Shown here piece by piece: positions 8,769 to 17,385 of a stretch of DNA of 64,000 nucleotides (positions are counted from its first letter, which is position 1; every line of letters starts with the position of its first letter). A program made the translations under genes and the position numbers. The notes below the pieces were generated by a model that was not told the origin of the DNA, ran no database searches, and saw nothing but the letters and a program-made list of their open reading frames with translations. The DNA lies in contig JAGOTD010000001.1 in assembly GCA_018061945.1 (NCBI GenBank), positions 1-64,000 on the forward strand, given 5' to 3'. Origin of the DNA: Candidatus Peribacteraceae bacterium. Lineage in GTDB: Bacteria; Patescibacteriota; Gracilibacteria; Peribacterales; Peribacteraceae.

Positions 8769-9590
8769 ATGACTATCTCTCTTCTTATTTCGTTTCGCGA
8801 AACTCTCGAAGCGTCGCTGGTCATTGGTATTATTCTCGCCTACCTGCGCAAGACGCAGAATGGCAATCATGAAAAATTTGTCTGGACTGGTGTGGGGGCT
8901 GGCGTGGTTTTCAGCCTCATACTCGCCTATGTCTTCGATCGATTGCTCGGCGGTTTTACCGGAATAGCCGAAGAGATATATGAGGGAGTCACTATGTTTG
9001 TAGCGGCAGGCCTACTCAGCTGGATGATTGTGTGGATGATGCGACAGAGTGCAGGAATGAAGCGCACTATTGAGCAGAAGGTCGAAACCCACGTCACACG
9101 CGACCATCCGATCGGTCTCATGTTTCTAGCGTTTTTGAGCGTGGCTCGCGAAGGAATTGAGACAGTGATTTTTCTGAAAGCCGCATTCCTCCAGGCGCAA
9201 TCTGCCTATAGTTCGACTGGCGCAGTGCTTGGCATCATGCTCGCCATTGCCGCCAGTTACCTTCTGTTTAAAGGTATGAAATATTTGCCGATCAAATCTT
9301 TCTTTCGCATCAGCAGCATTATTTTGATTCTGTTTGCCGCCGGACTTGCCGCACACGGCGTCCACGAATTTATAGAAGCTGGTTTGCTTCCCGAAAGTAT
9401 GGCGCTGTGGAACTTAACCGCGCATCCAATTTTTTCTGCCGATGCACCGGTTGGCAGTTTGCTGAAAGCGATATTCGGCTACAACGACGAAATGACACTG
9501 CTGGAAGGGATTGTGTATATTCTGTATATCGTGGCAGTCGGCTTGGTGTGGAATAGGATCAGACGGGCCGGCAAAAGCCAGACACTATAA
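8769..9590 (+). CDS. FTR1-family high-affinity iron permease
   Basis: 273 residues with seven hydrophobic segments. It carries the two family motifs that bind iron in the membrane: RETLEASLV near the N-terminus and REGIETVIF in the fourth segment. This is the E-x-x-E / R-E-x-x-E pattern of Ftr1 and EfeU (PF03239). It should import ferric or ferrous iron through the cytoplasmic membrane. The usual partners (EfeO, EfeB or a multicopper oxidase) are not in the window. It has its own promoter and a CU-rich leader. Confidence 0.9.
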   Translation: MTISLLISFRETLEASLVIGIILAYLRKTQNGNHEKFVWTGVGAGVVFSLILAYVFDRLLGGFTGIAEEIYEGVTMFVAAGLLSWMIVWMMRQSAGMKRTIEQKVETHVTRDHPIGLMFLAFLSVAREGIETVIFLKAAFLQAQSAYSSTGAVLGIMLAIAASYLLFKGMKYLPIKSFFRISSIILILFAAGLAAHGVHEFIEAGLLPESMALWNLTAHPIFSADAPVGSLLKAIFGYNDEMTLLEGIVYILYIVAVGLVWNRIRRAGKSQTL

Positions 9591-9648
9591 AAAGGGTTCA
9601 TTTGTTTCCAAAGTTTTGAGATCACTGATTCGATCCGGCTATTGGATT

Positions 9649-9924
9649 CTAATCTCTCTCTCGACCTGAAGAGGGTAGCCTATTGAGTGCTCTTGGCACT
9701 TCATCTACAGTTTTTAGAATAACTCCATACTTGAATGTATTCTCTTTTTGCAAGCCTGATATTGTAGCTTCAATATCCGCTATATCAGCAGTTCTTAGAA
9801 CCATTACTACATGTGTAGGCTGATCCAGTGCGTCACACCCTGTTCCTATCGCTATATACTCCGGAATAGTTTTCATCAATATATCAGTTTCAGCTGCAAA
9901 AACAGGATTTTTCAATATAGACAT
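9649..9924 (-). CDS. Small soluble protein, function unknown
   Basis: 91 residues with an alternating beta and alpha pattern: VVMVLRTADI, then a helix DIEATISGLQ, then FKYGVILKTV. That would fit a small ferredoxin-like fold. No signal peptide and no recognised motif. Upstream on the minus strand there is an extended -10-like TGATAGACT followed by a CU-rich leader that ends at the ATG, which supports expression. Confidence 0.5.
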   Translation of the reverse strand: MSILKNPVFAAETDILMKTIPEYIAIGTGCDALDQPTHVVMVLRTADIADIEATISGLQKENTFKYGVILKTVDEVPRALNRLPSSGRERD

Positions 9925-9980
9925 AGATAGAGAGTAAGAAATAAAAGTCTATCACTCGTTTTTACTATAGTCATTTACTT

Positions 9981-10115
9981 TTACTTTCCGATCACACTCG
10001 CCGAAATGTTCGCAAGAGACGCCTGTATAACTGCTCCGGCTGGAGTGTTTGTCATAATAATGATCCCAATAATGAGAGCAAAAGCGATGGCGAAACTGCG
10101 ACCGATATGATTCAT
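9981..10115 (-). CDS. Small hydrophobic peptide, one membrane segment
   Basis: A 44-residue peptide: a short basic start, a hydrophobic stretch (IAFALIIGIIIMTNTPAGA), then a small alanine/serine-rich tail. The end of the stretch resembles a signal peptidase site, so it may be secreted or stay in the membrane. The ATG follows a CTATACA box by only a few bases, which fits leaderless expression. It lies 32 bases after the VanW-family gene. Function unknown. Confidence 0.4.
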   Translation of the reverse strand: MNHIGRSFAIAFALIIGIIIMTNTPAGAVIQASLANISASVIGK

Positions 10116-10147
10116 GGTTTGTATAGTGAAACGAGTCGCTGCGCAGG

Positions 10148-11542
10148 TCAATGCCCAGCCACCAATTTTGCCTCTTCGTGCACTTTGGCAGTGGCGGCAA
10201 TCCACAAATCGGCAAGGCCGCGTGGCAAGTATTTGTAGCGCGAGACCAGTTGATCATCGACAATACTTCCATCGCTGTAGCGCACCGAACGCAGCCAGAC
10301 GATTTCGTTTTTGCGCACATCACGTTCATTCACTTTCAAATCGGACGGCGCATTCTTCGTAAAATACGGGCCGTTGAGTGTGACACTACGGCCATCGGCA
10401 ACAGAGAAAATACGCACATACGCATCGAAACCGACTGTTTCGGACTGAATAAGAATGGGTACCGCAAAATCATTCTTGAAGCTGAAATCCTGTGAGCCGG
10501 TATAAATCGTGACATCTTGGCCAACTCCATACTGCTCGTAATATTGCACGAATAAGCTGTGACTTTTACGATCCAACAGCGGTAATCCGGCTTGCAAAAC
10601 GGCACGATACAGAGTGGTGGAACTCTGGCACACGCCGCCGCCGGGCGTTGGGCGCAGCTCGCCGCCTTCGAAGATACCAAGGCCCATGCGCCATCCTTTG
10701 CTTATGAAAACGTTGCCGATCATTTTATTGAAGGAGAATGTCTCGCCTGCCGGCACAATAATATTATTCATTTTTTCATCGAGTGCCTTGCGGACATTAA
10801 AAATGCGATTCGCATCCGATCCGCCAAAATTCGATCGTCCGGTTGCAACGAGTGTAAGGACTGTCGAAGATGAACCAGTTGTGTAAACGATATGCGCCTG
10901 ATCATCCGTAAACCGGACAGTCGCGGCCAAGGTATCGTTTGCAAAAGCTTCCTGTAGGGACTTTTTAAGTTCTTTTTGATCGAACACTACGCCCGAACGC
11001 GCCATGCATTTTGGCTTCTGCATGACTGGACGAATAGTACCCTCTTCATCGGTAGTGGTAGAAGTGACGGTACAGACAGTAGCTGGTGGAAAAGATTTGG
11101 TGAGTGAGCGTGCAATATCGGACACCATGAGATCGATATCGATTACTGAGTGAATAGTGGAACCGGCATCTTCGACATGAATCCAGGTCGGATGATCTTT
11201 AAACGGAATAATCCACGGAGCGAGTGGGCGTGCATCAGGAAATGCAAAGGACAACTGAATATTTCTGGCCATGACTACCTGGCGTTCCTGCATCGCAACG
11301 CCAATACGATTATCGCTCGTACGCTGCATCGGGTCGATGATCGTGCGACCGCTTTTCAAGTCGGCAATCGGCAAAATAGTCCGACGTTGCGTTTGTTCAC
11401 GAGGAGCAACAGCTGCAAGAATATTGGGCGCTTGAATCATAAGAGTGCTCATCAGCATTCCCAGTGCGATGGAACCAGACACAATCCCACCGGCGAGAAT
11501 GGGATGATTAAACCGCTTGATTGAGGTATGTGTGAGTTTCAT
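10148..11542 (-). CDS. VanW-family envelope protein
   Basis: 464 residues. A membrane anchor lies at about 15-40, then an outside region with a peptidoglycan-binding-4-like part, then the VanW domain (PF04294) at about 240-385. Its hallmarks are FSFNKMIGNVF and PGGGVCQSSTTLYRAVLQAG. The C-terminal part after about 390 is beta-rich, like the G5-type tails seen in some relatives. VanW proteins sit at the cell envelope; their biochemical role is not settled. The start is supported by a TATAAT box 12 bases upstream (11555-11560). Confidence 0.88.
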   Translation of the reverse strand: MKLTHTSIKRFNHPILAGGIVSGSIALGMLMSTLMIQAPNILAAVAPREQTQRRTILPIADLKSGRTIIDPMQRTSDNRIGVAMQERQVVMARNIQLSFAFPDARPLAPWIIPFKDHPTWIHVEDAGSTIHSVIDIDLMVSDIARSLTKSFPPATVCTVTSTTTDEEGTIRPVMQKPKCMARSGVVFDQKELKKSLQEAFANDTLAATVRFTDDQAHIVYTTGSSSTVLTLVATGRSNFGGSDANRIFNVRKALDEKMNNIIVPAGETFSFNKMIGNVFISKGWRMGLGIFEGGELRPTPGGGVCQSSTTLYRAVLQAGLPLLDRKSHSLFVQYYEQYGVGQDVTIYTGSQDFSFKNDFAVPILIQSETVGFDAYVRIFSVADGRSVTLNGPYFTKNAPSDLKVNERDVRKNEIVWLRSVRYSDGSIVDDQLVSRYKYLPRGLADLWIAATAKVHEEAKLVAGH

Positions 11543-11554
11543 CGTGTTATTTAT

Positions 11555-11560
11555 ATTATA
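11555..11560 (-). promoter_or_regulatory. -10 box TATAAT for the VanW-family gene
   Basis: A consensus hexamer on the minus strand, 12 bases before the ATG at 11542. The mRNA leader would be only about five bases. Confidence 0.6.
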
Positions 11561-11649
11561 CTATATTTTTGAGTTTTTAGCAAATATGTGCAATGCAACC
11601 GCTCACTAACCCTGTAATTTTTTTGCAAACAGAGAACTTAATAGAAACC

Positions 11650-11715
11650 AGAGCGGGCGTTCGCGCCCGCGGACTTGGTTACAATAGGGTCACCGCGGGC
11701 CGAAAGCCCGCTCTG
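11650..11715. repeat. GC-rich hairpin, GAGCGGGC...GCCCGCTC
   Basis: Inverted arms of about 21 bases (11651-11672 and 11693-11713) with a 20-base loop. It lies in the 310-base gap between the DUF11-repeat gene end and the VanW promoter. The rest of the gap holds a short stretch (about 11765-11790) like the dispersed CTCGACAAGCTGA word and no gene. It may act as a terminator for the gene at 11853. Confidence 0.65.
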
Positions 11716-11852
11716 TAGATTGATGATTGTATGAAATCACACTTCCTTCTCCTCGCAGTGGAGATGAGGCCCGCTCGACAAGCTGAAAACGCCACTTGCG
11801 TGACGTCTTACAGCTTCTTCCCTTAGCCTACCAATTTCCACAAAGTTGAGTG

Positions 11853-14800
11853 TTAGATAAAGAATTTCCGAAGTCTGCCGAAGCCAAATGCGCTGACAAG
11901 TCCGCTCATGCTCGTGAGCATCAGGCTCATGGCACCGCCCATATCGGAACCAGTCTGCGGCATAACGTAGCCCTGGAAGCTGATTGGTGGGAGCGGCTGC
12001 TGCACAATCTGCTGTTGCTGCTGTTGCTGTACAACTGGCTGGTAGACAGGCTGCTGATACACCGGCTGCTGGTCGTAGTTGTACGCATACTGTGGGTACG
12101 ATGGCGGAGCGGTGTTGTAGGAATAGTTGTTAATAACCGGATTGAACGTATTCGTGTTCGAGTTCGTGTTGTTGCTGCCATTATTGTTTGGAGCAGCTGG
12201 ACAAAGAATAAGTGACGATACGGTCTGGCTCTGAGCAAAAGCGGCGTTTGCTCCGTTGACGGCGGCGATGTTCAAAATCGAGCGCTGCGAACCGTCACAG
12301 ACAGTCGTGTTGGTTGGAACAGTGAAAACCAACTGGACTTGCTTCTGCTGGCCGGCTGCGACTGTACCGAGCACACACACGATCGTGTTGGTTGTGCCAA
12401 TCATTTGAGCGCTACAACCTGCAGTGCTTTCGGACTGAACGAAGACCAAGCCACCGGCAGGAATCGGATCGGCGATGACAACAGATTGTGCATCGATAGT
12501 CGACGTATTGCTCACTGTCAGCATGTAAGCGATCTTGTCACCGGCATTGACCGATGGAGGACCAACTTTGCTGATAGCAAGAGTGGCCTGCGTTGCAGTT
12601 GGACACGTAACAGTTGTGACAGAGGGAGCGCTGGTGATTTCGGCTACACCTGTTGCGCTCACACGCGCCGTGTTTGTCAGACTGATCTGGGAACATGTCG
12701 TCTGCGTTGGGATGTTAAAAGTAAGGGTATACGCCTGGCTGCTCTGTGCATTCAACTGAGCAAGTTCGCAGCGCACGGTTCCGGACTGATCGATACAACC
12801 CGGGCTCGAGAGAGCGGCGTTGTACTGAAGAGTAGTGGGATACTGGTCGAGAACAACAACGTTTGTCGCAGCGGCGTTACCAGCATTATAGACAGCAACG
12901 CTGTAGCTGATCGTCGTGCTGTTGCTGCGAACGATATTCACCGGAGCCGTCTTGGCGATAGAGAGGATTGGCTGATTGATAACGTTACAATTGATCGTCG
13001 TGTTTGCCGGAGTGCTGTAGACAGCCTGGCTCATGTTGTCTGCCAACGCCTGAGCCGTGTTGCTGATAGAAACAGACGACGTACAGTTGTTGATAGTCGG
13101 AACGTTGAATACGAGCGTCAAAGCCTTGCTTGCACCAACCGTGAGGTTAAATCCGTTACACGTAATAGTGTTAGAGAACAGGCTCTTGGAACATTCGGCT
13201 GAGCTGCCAGTCTGGACGTAGGTGAGCTCGGATGGGAATGAATCCTGCACTGTCACATTGGTAGCAGCGACAGAACCGTTGTTGTACACGCTCACTGTAT
13301 AGATGAGCTGGCCACCGCGTGTCACCGTTGTTGCGGCAGTCTTCGTAATGGAGAGAGTTGGTGACACGATTACTGGACAGTTGAGAGTGGTTGCAGCTGG
13401 AGCGCTGCTCATCTGCGCAACGCCATCAGCAGAAACAGAAGCAACGTTACTGATAGACTGAGTGCTGCAGCTTGTAATCGTTGGCACATCGAAGGTTAAG
13501 TTGATGAGAGCTGTCTGAGCAGGCTGGATTTTCGCGATGTCACACGTAATCGTATTCGAGAACGTGCTCTTGTTACAGAAGGACGGCTTGTTCTGGGCGT
13601 TGAAAATCAAACCAGCTGGGAAGTTGTCTATGACAATCACGTTGTTTGCATCGCCGTTTCCGTTGTTGGCAACCGCAATCGTGTAGGTGAGCTGGCCACC
13701 GCGTGTGACAGCAGATGGAGCAGTCTTCGTAATAGAAAGATTTGGATTCGTGATGATTACTGGACAGTTGAGAGCGGTTGTAACCGTGTTGCTCGTTACT
13801 TGCGGCACACCATCGGCAATGAGAGCCGCTGTGTTCGAGAGAGTTTTGGCAGTACAGTTAGCGATAGTAGGAGCATTGAATGTGAGCGATACCGACTGGC
13901 TCGTGTTCGCTGCAATGCTTGCAAAAGTACAGTGGATCACACCGGAATTGTTGATACAACCAGGAGTGGAAAGAGCTGGGTTGAACTCAAGATCCGCTGG
14001 GAATTGATCGGCAATCTGTACGTTATTTGCAGCTGCATTGCCCGTGTTGTAGATACTCAAGTTGTACGTAAGCGTGTTGCCACGGATAACGGAGACTGGA
14101 GCGCTCTTGGTAAGAGACAAGTTTGGCTGATTGATAGCGTTACAGCTAATCGTTGTCTGAACCATATTACTTGTGACAGTCTGGCTCATGTTGCCTGCCG
14201 ATACCTGCGCAGTGTTACTAATAGATTGCGAGACACTGCAGTTGCTGATAGTTGGGACGCTAAAGACCAGTGTTAAAGCCTTGCTCGCACCAGCTGTCAG
14301 GTTGAAACCATTACATGTGATGGTGTTAGAGAAGAGGCTCTTGGAACACTCCGATGAACTGCCATTTTGAACGTAGGCGAGGGCACCTGGGAATGCATCC
14401 TGCACGCTTACGTTGTTTGCAGTGACAGAACCGTTGTTGTACACATTGATGGTGTAGACAAGCTGGCCGCCACGTGTGACAGATGTTGGAGCAGTCTTCG
14501 TAAGAGAGAGCTGCGTCTGACAAACAGTGCCTGGAAGGATTTCTCCAAACAGACCATTGACCGGCCAGTTGTTGTTGGCATTCGTCGTGTTGCCGTACCA
14601 CACATCGAGCTGGTAGGCGCCACAGCTTGGAACAGTGAGAGTGCCTGGGTAGGTAGAACGAGGGGCGACTGTGCCCATACGTTCATCGATCTGTGTCTGG
14701 ACTCCGCCTGTCAAAACGTTAAATGATGCGTGTGTCACTGGGAAGGAACAGTCGGTGTTGTTGGTGATAGAAACAGAGTTGAGTGAGCCGTTGCGTGCAA

Positions 14801-16904
14801 TGATGATCTTGCCCTGCGCCATATTTGCTTTGACCTGTTCGAGTGTGAGGGTACAGGCTGGGATGCTGGAAGAAGAACTCGAGGAACTGGAAGAACACAC
14901 CGTGCCTGGGAGGATTTCTCCAAACAAACCATTGACCGACCAGTTATTATTTGGATGAGAGCTGTTGCCGTACCACACATCGAGCTGGTAGGCGCCACAG
15001 CTTGGAACAGTGAGAGTGCCTGGGTAGGTAGAACGAGGAGCAACTGTGCCCATACGTTCATCGATCTGTGTCTGAATACCTCCTGTTAGCACATTGAAGG
15101 AAGCGTGCGTCACTGGGAAGGAACAGTCGGTGTTGTTGGTGATAGAAACAGAGTTGAGTGAGCCGTTGCGTGCAATGATGATCTTGCCCTGAGCCATATT
15201 TGCTTTGACCTGTTCGAGTGTGAGGGTACAAGCGGTTGGAATAGAGGATGAGCTCGATGAACATGCTGCGCGTGTGTGACGATTGCCAAACAGAGCATTC
15301 ACCGCCCAGTTATTGTTGGCCTCGGATGTCTGGCCATACCAGGCATCGAAATCGAAGGTACCACAGGCAGGAGTTGCGAGTGTGACCGCAGTAGTAGTAT
15401 TTCGTGCGGCAGTTGCCGGCTTAATATCGAACTGCTGGCCGTTTGTCTGCGAATAAGCAGTAAACGGGAACGAACAATCGGTATCGTTTTTTACCAATAC
15501 CTGAGTTTCTGAATCATAAAAACTAATCTTGCCCTGAGCTATATTTGCTTTGACCTGCTCGAGCGTGAGGGTACAAGCTGTTGGAATAGAGGATGAGCTA
15601 GAAGAGGAACAAACAGTGCCTGGGAGGATTTCTCCAAACAGACCATTGACCGGCCAGTTGTTGTTGGCATTCGTCGTGTTGCCGTACCACACATCGAGCT
15701 GGTAGGCGCCACAGCTTGGAACAGTGAGAGTGCCTGGGTAGGTAGAACGAGGAGCAACTGTGCCCATACGTTCATCGATCTGTGTCTGAATACCTCCTGT
15801 TAGCACATTGAAAGAAGCGTGCGTCACTGGGAAGGAACAGTCGGTGTTGTTGGTGATAGAAACAGAGTTGAGTGAGCCGTTGCGTGCAATGATGATCTTG
15901 CCCTGAGCAATATTTGCTTTGACCTGTTCGAGCGTGAGCGGAGATGTGCACGTTGACGCTGGTGGATTGGCAGTGCCGACAACCGATACGTTAAATCCAC
16001 AATTACCGTAGTTATCATTGTATTTTGAATCCGGGAATGATCCGTAGAGCGCTACTGCGCCAGACGGCACAACCACTGTACTAAACAAGTTTGCCGGAAT
16101 CGCATTGGAACCGTTCATGCCGCCTCCTGGAATAGCGACAACCTGACGGGCGCTATTGACGAACTGGAACGTAGCGACAAGTTTTGGATAGTGTTGCACA
16201 CCATTACCCAGACAGCTGGAAGGGTTGGGTAAGCCCGCACCTCCACCCCAATTGATAGTACCGCGCATGCCAGAAATAGTGACCTGGTCACCGGCTTGGA
16301 GATTGCTGATAACAAGCTGAGCTGGCTTCGATCCTACGCCGGTCCAATGTTCGGTAAAGAATGTATTGAGGCCACGTCCACCACCGAGATCGGGGATAGG
16401 CGCGTGACCGGAACCGATAGTTGTTGAAACAATCACCGCTGTAGACCCCTGTACTGAGACAGATCCGCCGAGTACAGCTGTCTGCACAATATCTTCCTGC
16501 TCTTCCTGCGCTGCTGGAGCAACAGAGGTTTCCTGTACTGCAAGAGGCAAGACAGCTGTCTGACCTGGCAACACAGACGATGTGTCCAGAGTTGGAAGAG
16601 TCGCAGTGGAAGGCGCACTTCCCATTGCAGCCTGCTCAGCTGGCGCAGACGAAGGCTCTACGTACGGCATCAGATCCTGACCGCTATTTGCAAAAAGATC
16701 GATCAGCGAGGGCTGAGTCGATGCAGAAGACGGCAGCAAGGCAAGCTCGAGAGCCTGGCCTTCCACCAATGCAGACAGAGATTCGTCGGCACTGACCGGT
16801 GGCACCAGATTGCCAATGGCAGTACTGATGGCGCTGATGTTCAGCGTCGTGGAGAGAAAAATAGCGAGCGTCAGGGACGCAAGAAGCTTTCGTGAAGTAG
16901 TCAT
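11853..16904 (-). CDS. Giant surface protein: four N-terminal modules, six DUF11 repeats, LPXTG-like tail
   Basis: 1683 residues from the ATG at 16904, the first M before a clear signal peptide. After a variable region come four modules of about 110 residues that begin with LTLEQVKANIAQGK and end with LFGEILPGTVC. They are joined by poly-serine linkers. Then follow six DUF11 (PF01345) repeats of about 135 residues starting LSLTKTAP or similar, each with paired cysteines. Next is an Asn/Gln/Tyr/Pro-rich stretch. The end reads MPQTG, a hydrophobic segment, and the basic tail GRLRKFF, which fits a sortase-type anchor. No sortase is in the window. It is likely a fibrous cell-surface protein. An upstream ATG at 16937 would add 11 residues before the signal and seems wrong. 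Confidence 0.85.
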   Translation of the reverse strand: MTTSRKLLASLTLAIFLSTTLNISAISTAIGNLVPPVSADESLSALVEGQALELALLPSSASTQPSLIDLFANSGQDLMPYVEPSSAPAEQAAMGSAPSTATLPTLDTSSVLPGQTAVLPLAVQETSVAPAAQEEQEDIVQTAVLGGSVSVQGSTAVIVSTTIGSGHAPIPDLGGGRGLNTFFTEHWTGVGSKPAQLVISNLQAGDQVTISGMRGTINWGGGAGLPNPSSCLGNGVQHYPKLVATFQFVNSARQVVAIPGGGMNGSNAIPANLFSTVVVPSGAVALYGSFPDSKYNDNYGNCGFNVSVVGTANPPASTCTSPLTLEQVKANIAQGKIIIARNGSLNSVSITNNTDCSFPVTHASFNVLTGGIQTQIDERMGTVAPRSTYPGTLTVPSCGAYQLDVWYGNTTNANNNWPVNGLFGEILPGTVCSSSSSSSIPTACTLTLEQVKANIAQGKISFYDSETQVLVKNDTDCSFPFTAYSQTNGQQFDIKPATAARNTTTAVTLATPACGTFDFDAWYGQTSEANNNWAVNALFGNRHTRAACSSSSSSIPTACTLTLEQVKANMAQGKIIIARNGSLNSVSITNNTDCSFPVTHASFNVLTGGIQTQIDERMGTVAPRSTYPGTLTVPSCGAYQLDVWYGNSSHPNNNWSVNGLFGEILPGTVCSSSSSSSSSSIPACTLTLEQVKANMAQGKIIIARNGSLNSVSITNNTDCSFPVTHASFNVLTGGVQTQIDERMGTVAPRSTYPGTLTVPSCGAYQLDVWYGNTTNANNNWPVNGLFGEILPGTVCQTQLSLTKTAPTSVTRGGQLVYTINVYNNGSVTANNVSVQDAFPGALAYVQNGSSSECSKSLFSNTITCNGFNLTAGASKALTLVFSVPTISNCSVSQSISNTAQVSAGNMSQTVTSNMVQTTISCNAINQPNLSLTKSAPVSVIRGNTLTYNLSIYNTGNAAANNVQIADQFPADLEFNPALSTPGCINNSGVIHCTFASIAANTSQSVSLTFNAPTIANCTAKTLSNTAALIADGVPQVTSNTVTTALNCPVIITNPNLSITKTAPSAVTRGGQLTYTIAVANNGNGDANNVIVIDNFPAGLIFNAQNKPSFCNKSTFSNTITCDIAKIQPAQTALINLTFDVPTITSCSTQSISNVASVSADGVAQMSSAPAATTLNCPVIVSPTLSITKTAATTVTRGGQLIYTVSVYNNGSVAATNVTVQDSFPSELTYVQTGSSAECSKSLFSNTITCNGFNLTVGASKALTLVFNVPTINNCTSSVSISNTAQALADNMSQAVYSTPANTTINCNVINQPILSIAKTAPVNIVRSNSTTISYSVAVYNAGNAAATNVVVLDQYPTTLQYNAALSSPGCIDQSGTVRCELAQLNAQSSQAYTLTFNIPTQTTCSQISLTNTARVSATGVAEITSAPSVTTVTCPTATQATLAISKVGPPSVNAGDKIAYMLTVSNTSTIDAQSVVIADPIPAGGLVFVQSESTAGCSAQMIGTTNTIVCVLGTVAAGQQKQVQLVFTVPTNTTVCDGSQRSILNIAAVNGANAAFAQSQTVSSLILCPAAPNNNGSNNTNSNTNTFNPVINNYSYNTAPPSYPQYAYNYDQQPVYQQPVYQPVVQQQQQQQIVQQPLPPISFQGYVMPQTGSDMGGAMSLMLTSMSGLVSAFGFGRLRKFFI
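14518..15950 (-). repeat. Near-identical tandem modules inside the DUF11-protein gene
   Basis: Four copies of a roughly 340-base unit: about 15606-15950, 15257-15572 (divergent), 14891-15235 and 14518-14870. The first, third and fourth are almost the same at DNA level over long runs, while the second differs throughout. The serine linkers between them vary in length. This points to recent copying or recombination within the gene. Confidence 0.85.
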
Positions 16905-16937
16905 ACGAGGAGGAGGGAAGAAATCCTTTTTTGACAA

Positions 16938-17385
16938 AAGGGATCAATTGTATGTATTTCAGCATTAATGTCAAGCATTCTTTTCATTCTCTTGTAGATG
17001 CGGTAAACCTGACCTCATGGCCAAAAACTCCCTTTCGCACATCCACCTGCCCGTTTTTCGTCTTTTGTGCGTAAAAAGGCTTACCGAAGCCAAAATCAGC
17101 AAAATCACCGAAAAACACCCATTTTTCAGAAAAAATTGATGAAAACCAGCACCAAAAATGCGGTCTTTTTCGTCTGCATTTGGGAACGAAGGAGGCAATG
17201 GCCAAAGAAGAATGTCTCTATCGATACACATGTTTTTCATCCTCCTTGTGACGCTTATAGGGGAAGGTTATTACACGATGAACGGGCAAAAACCGATCAG
17301 ATGATCATCTTCACTCCTTCTCAAACTATTGCTATTGGAGGACTGCACGCTTTAGCCCTACAATTAGGCCATCCCACCCCTTCTT
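16938..17385. other. Intergenic region upstream of alaS
   Basis: About 450 bases between divergent genes. Short ORFs here look like noise. I looked for a T-box (GGGTGG..CCGCG antiterminator) and did not see one. The last 20 bases before alaS are pyrimidine-rich (CATCCCACCCCTTCTT), as at many starts here. No other feature found. Confidence 0.4.

Noticed and set aside
16938-17385. T-box or other riboswitch before alaS
   Set aside because: No antiterminator consensus or conserved stem set was found.
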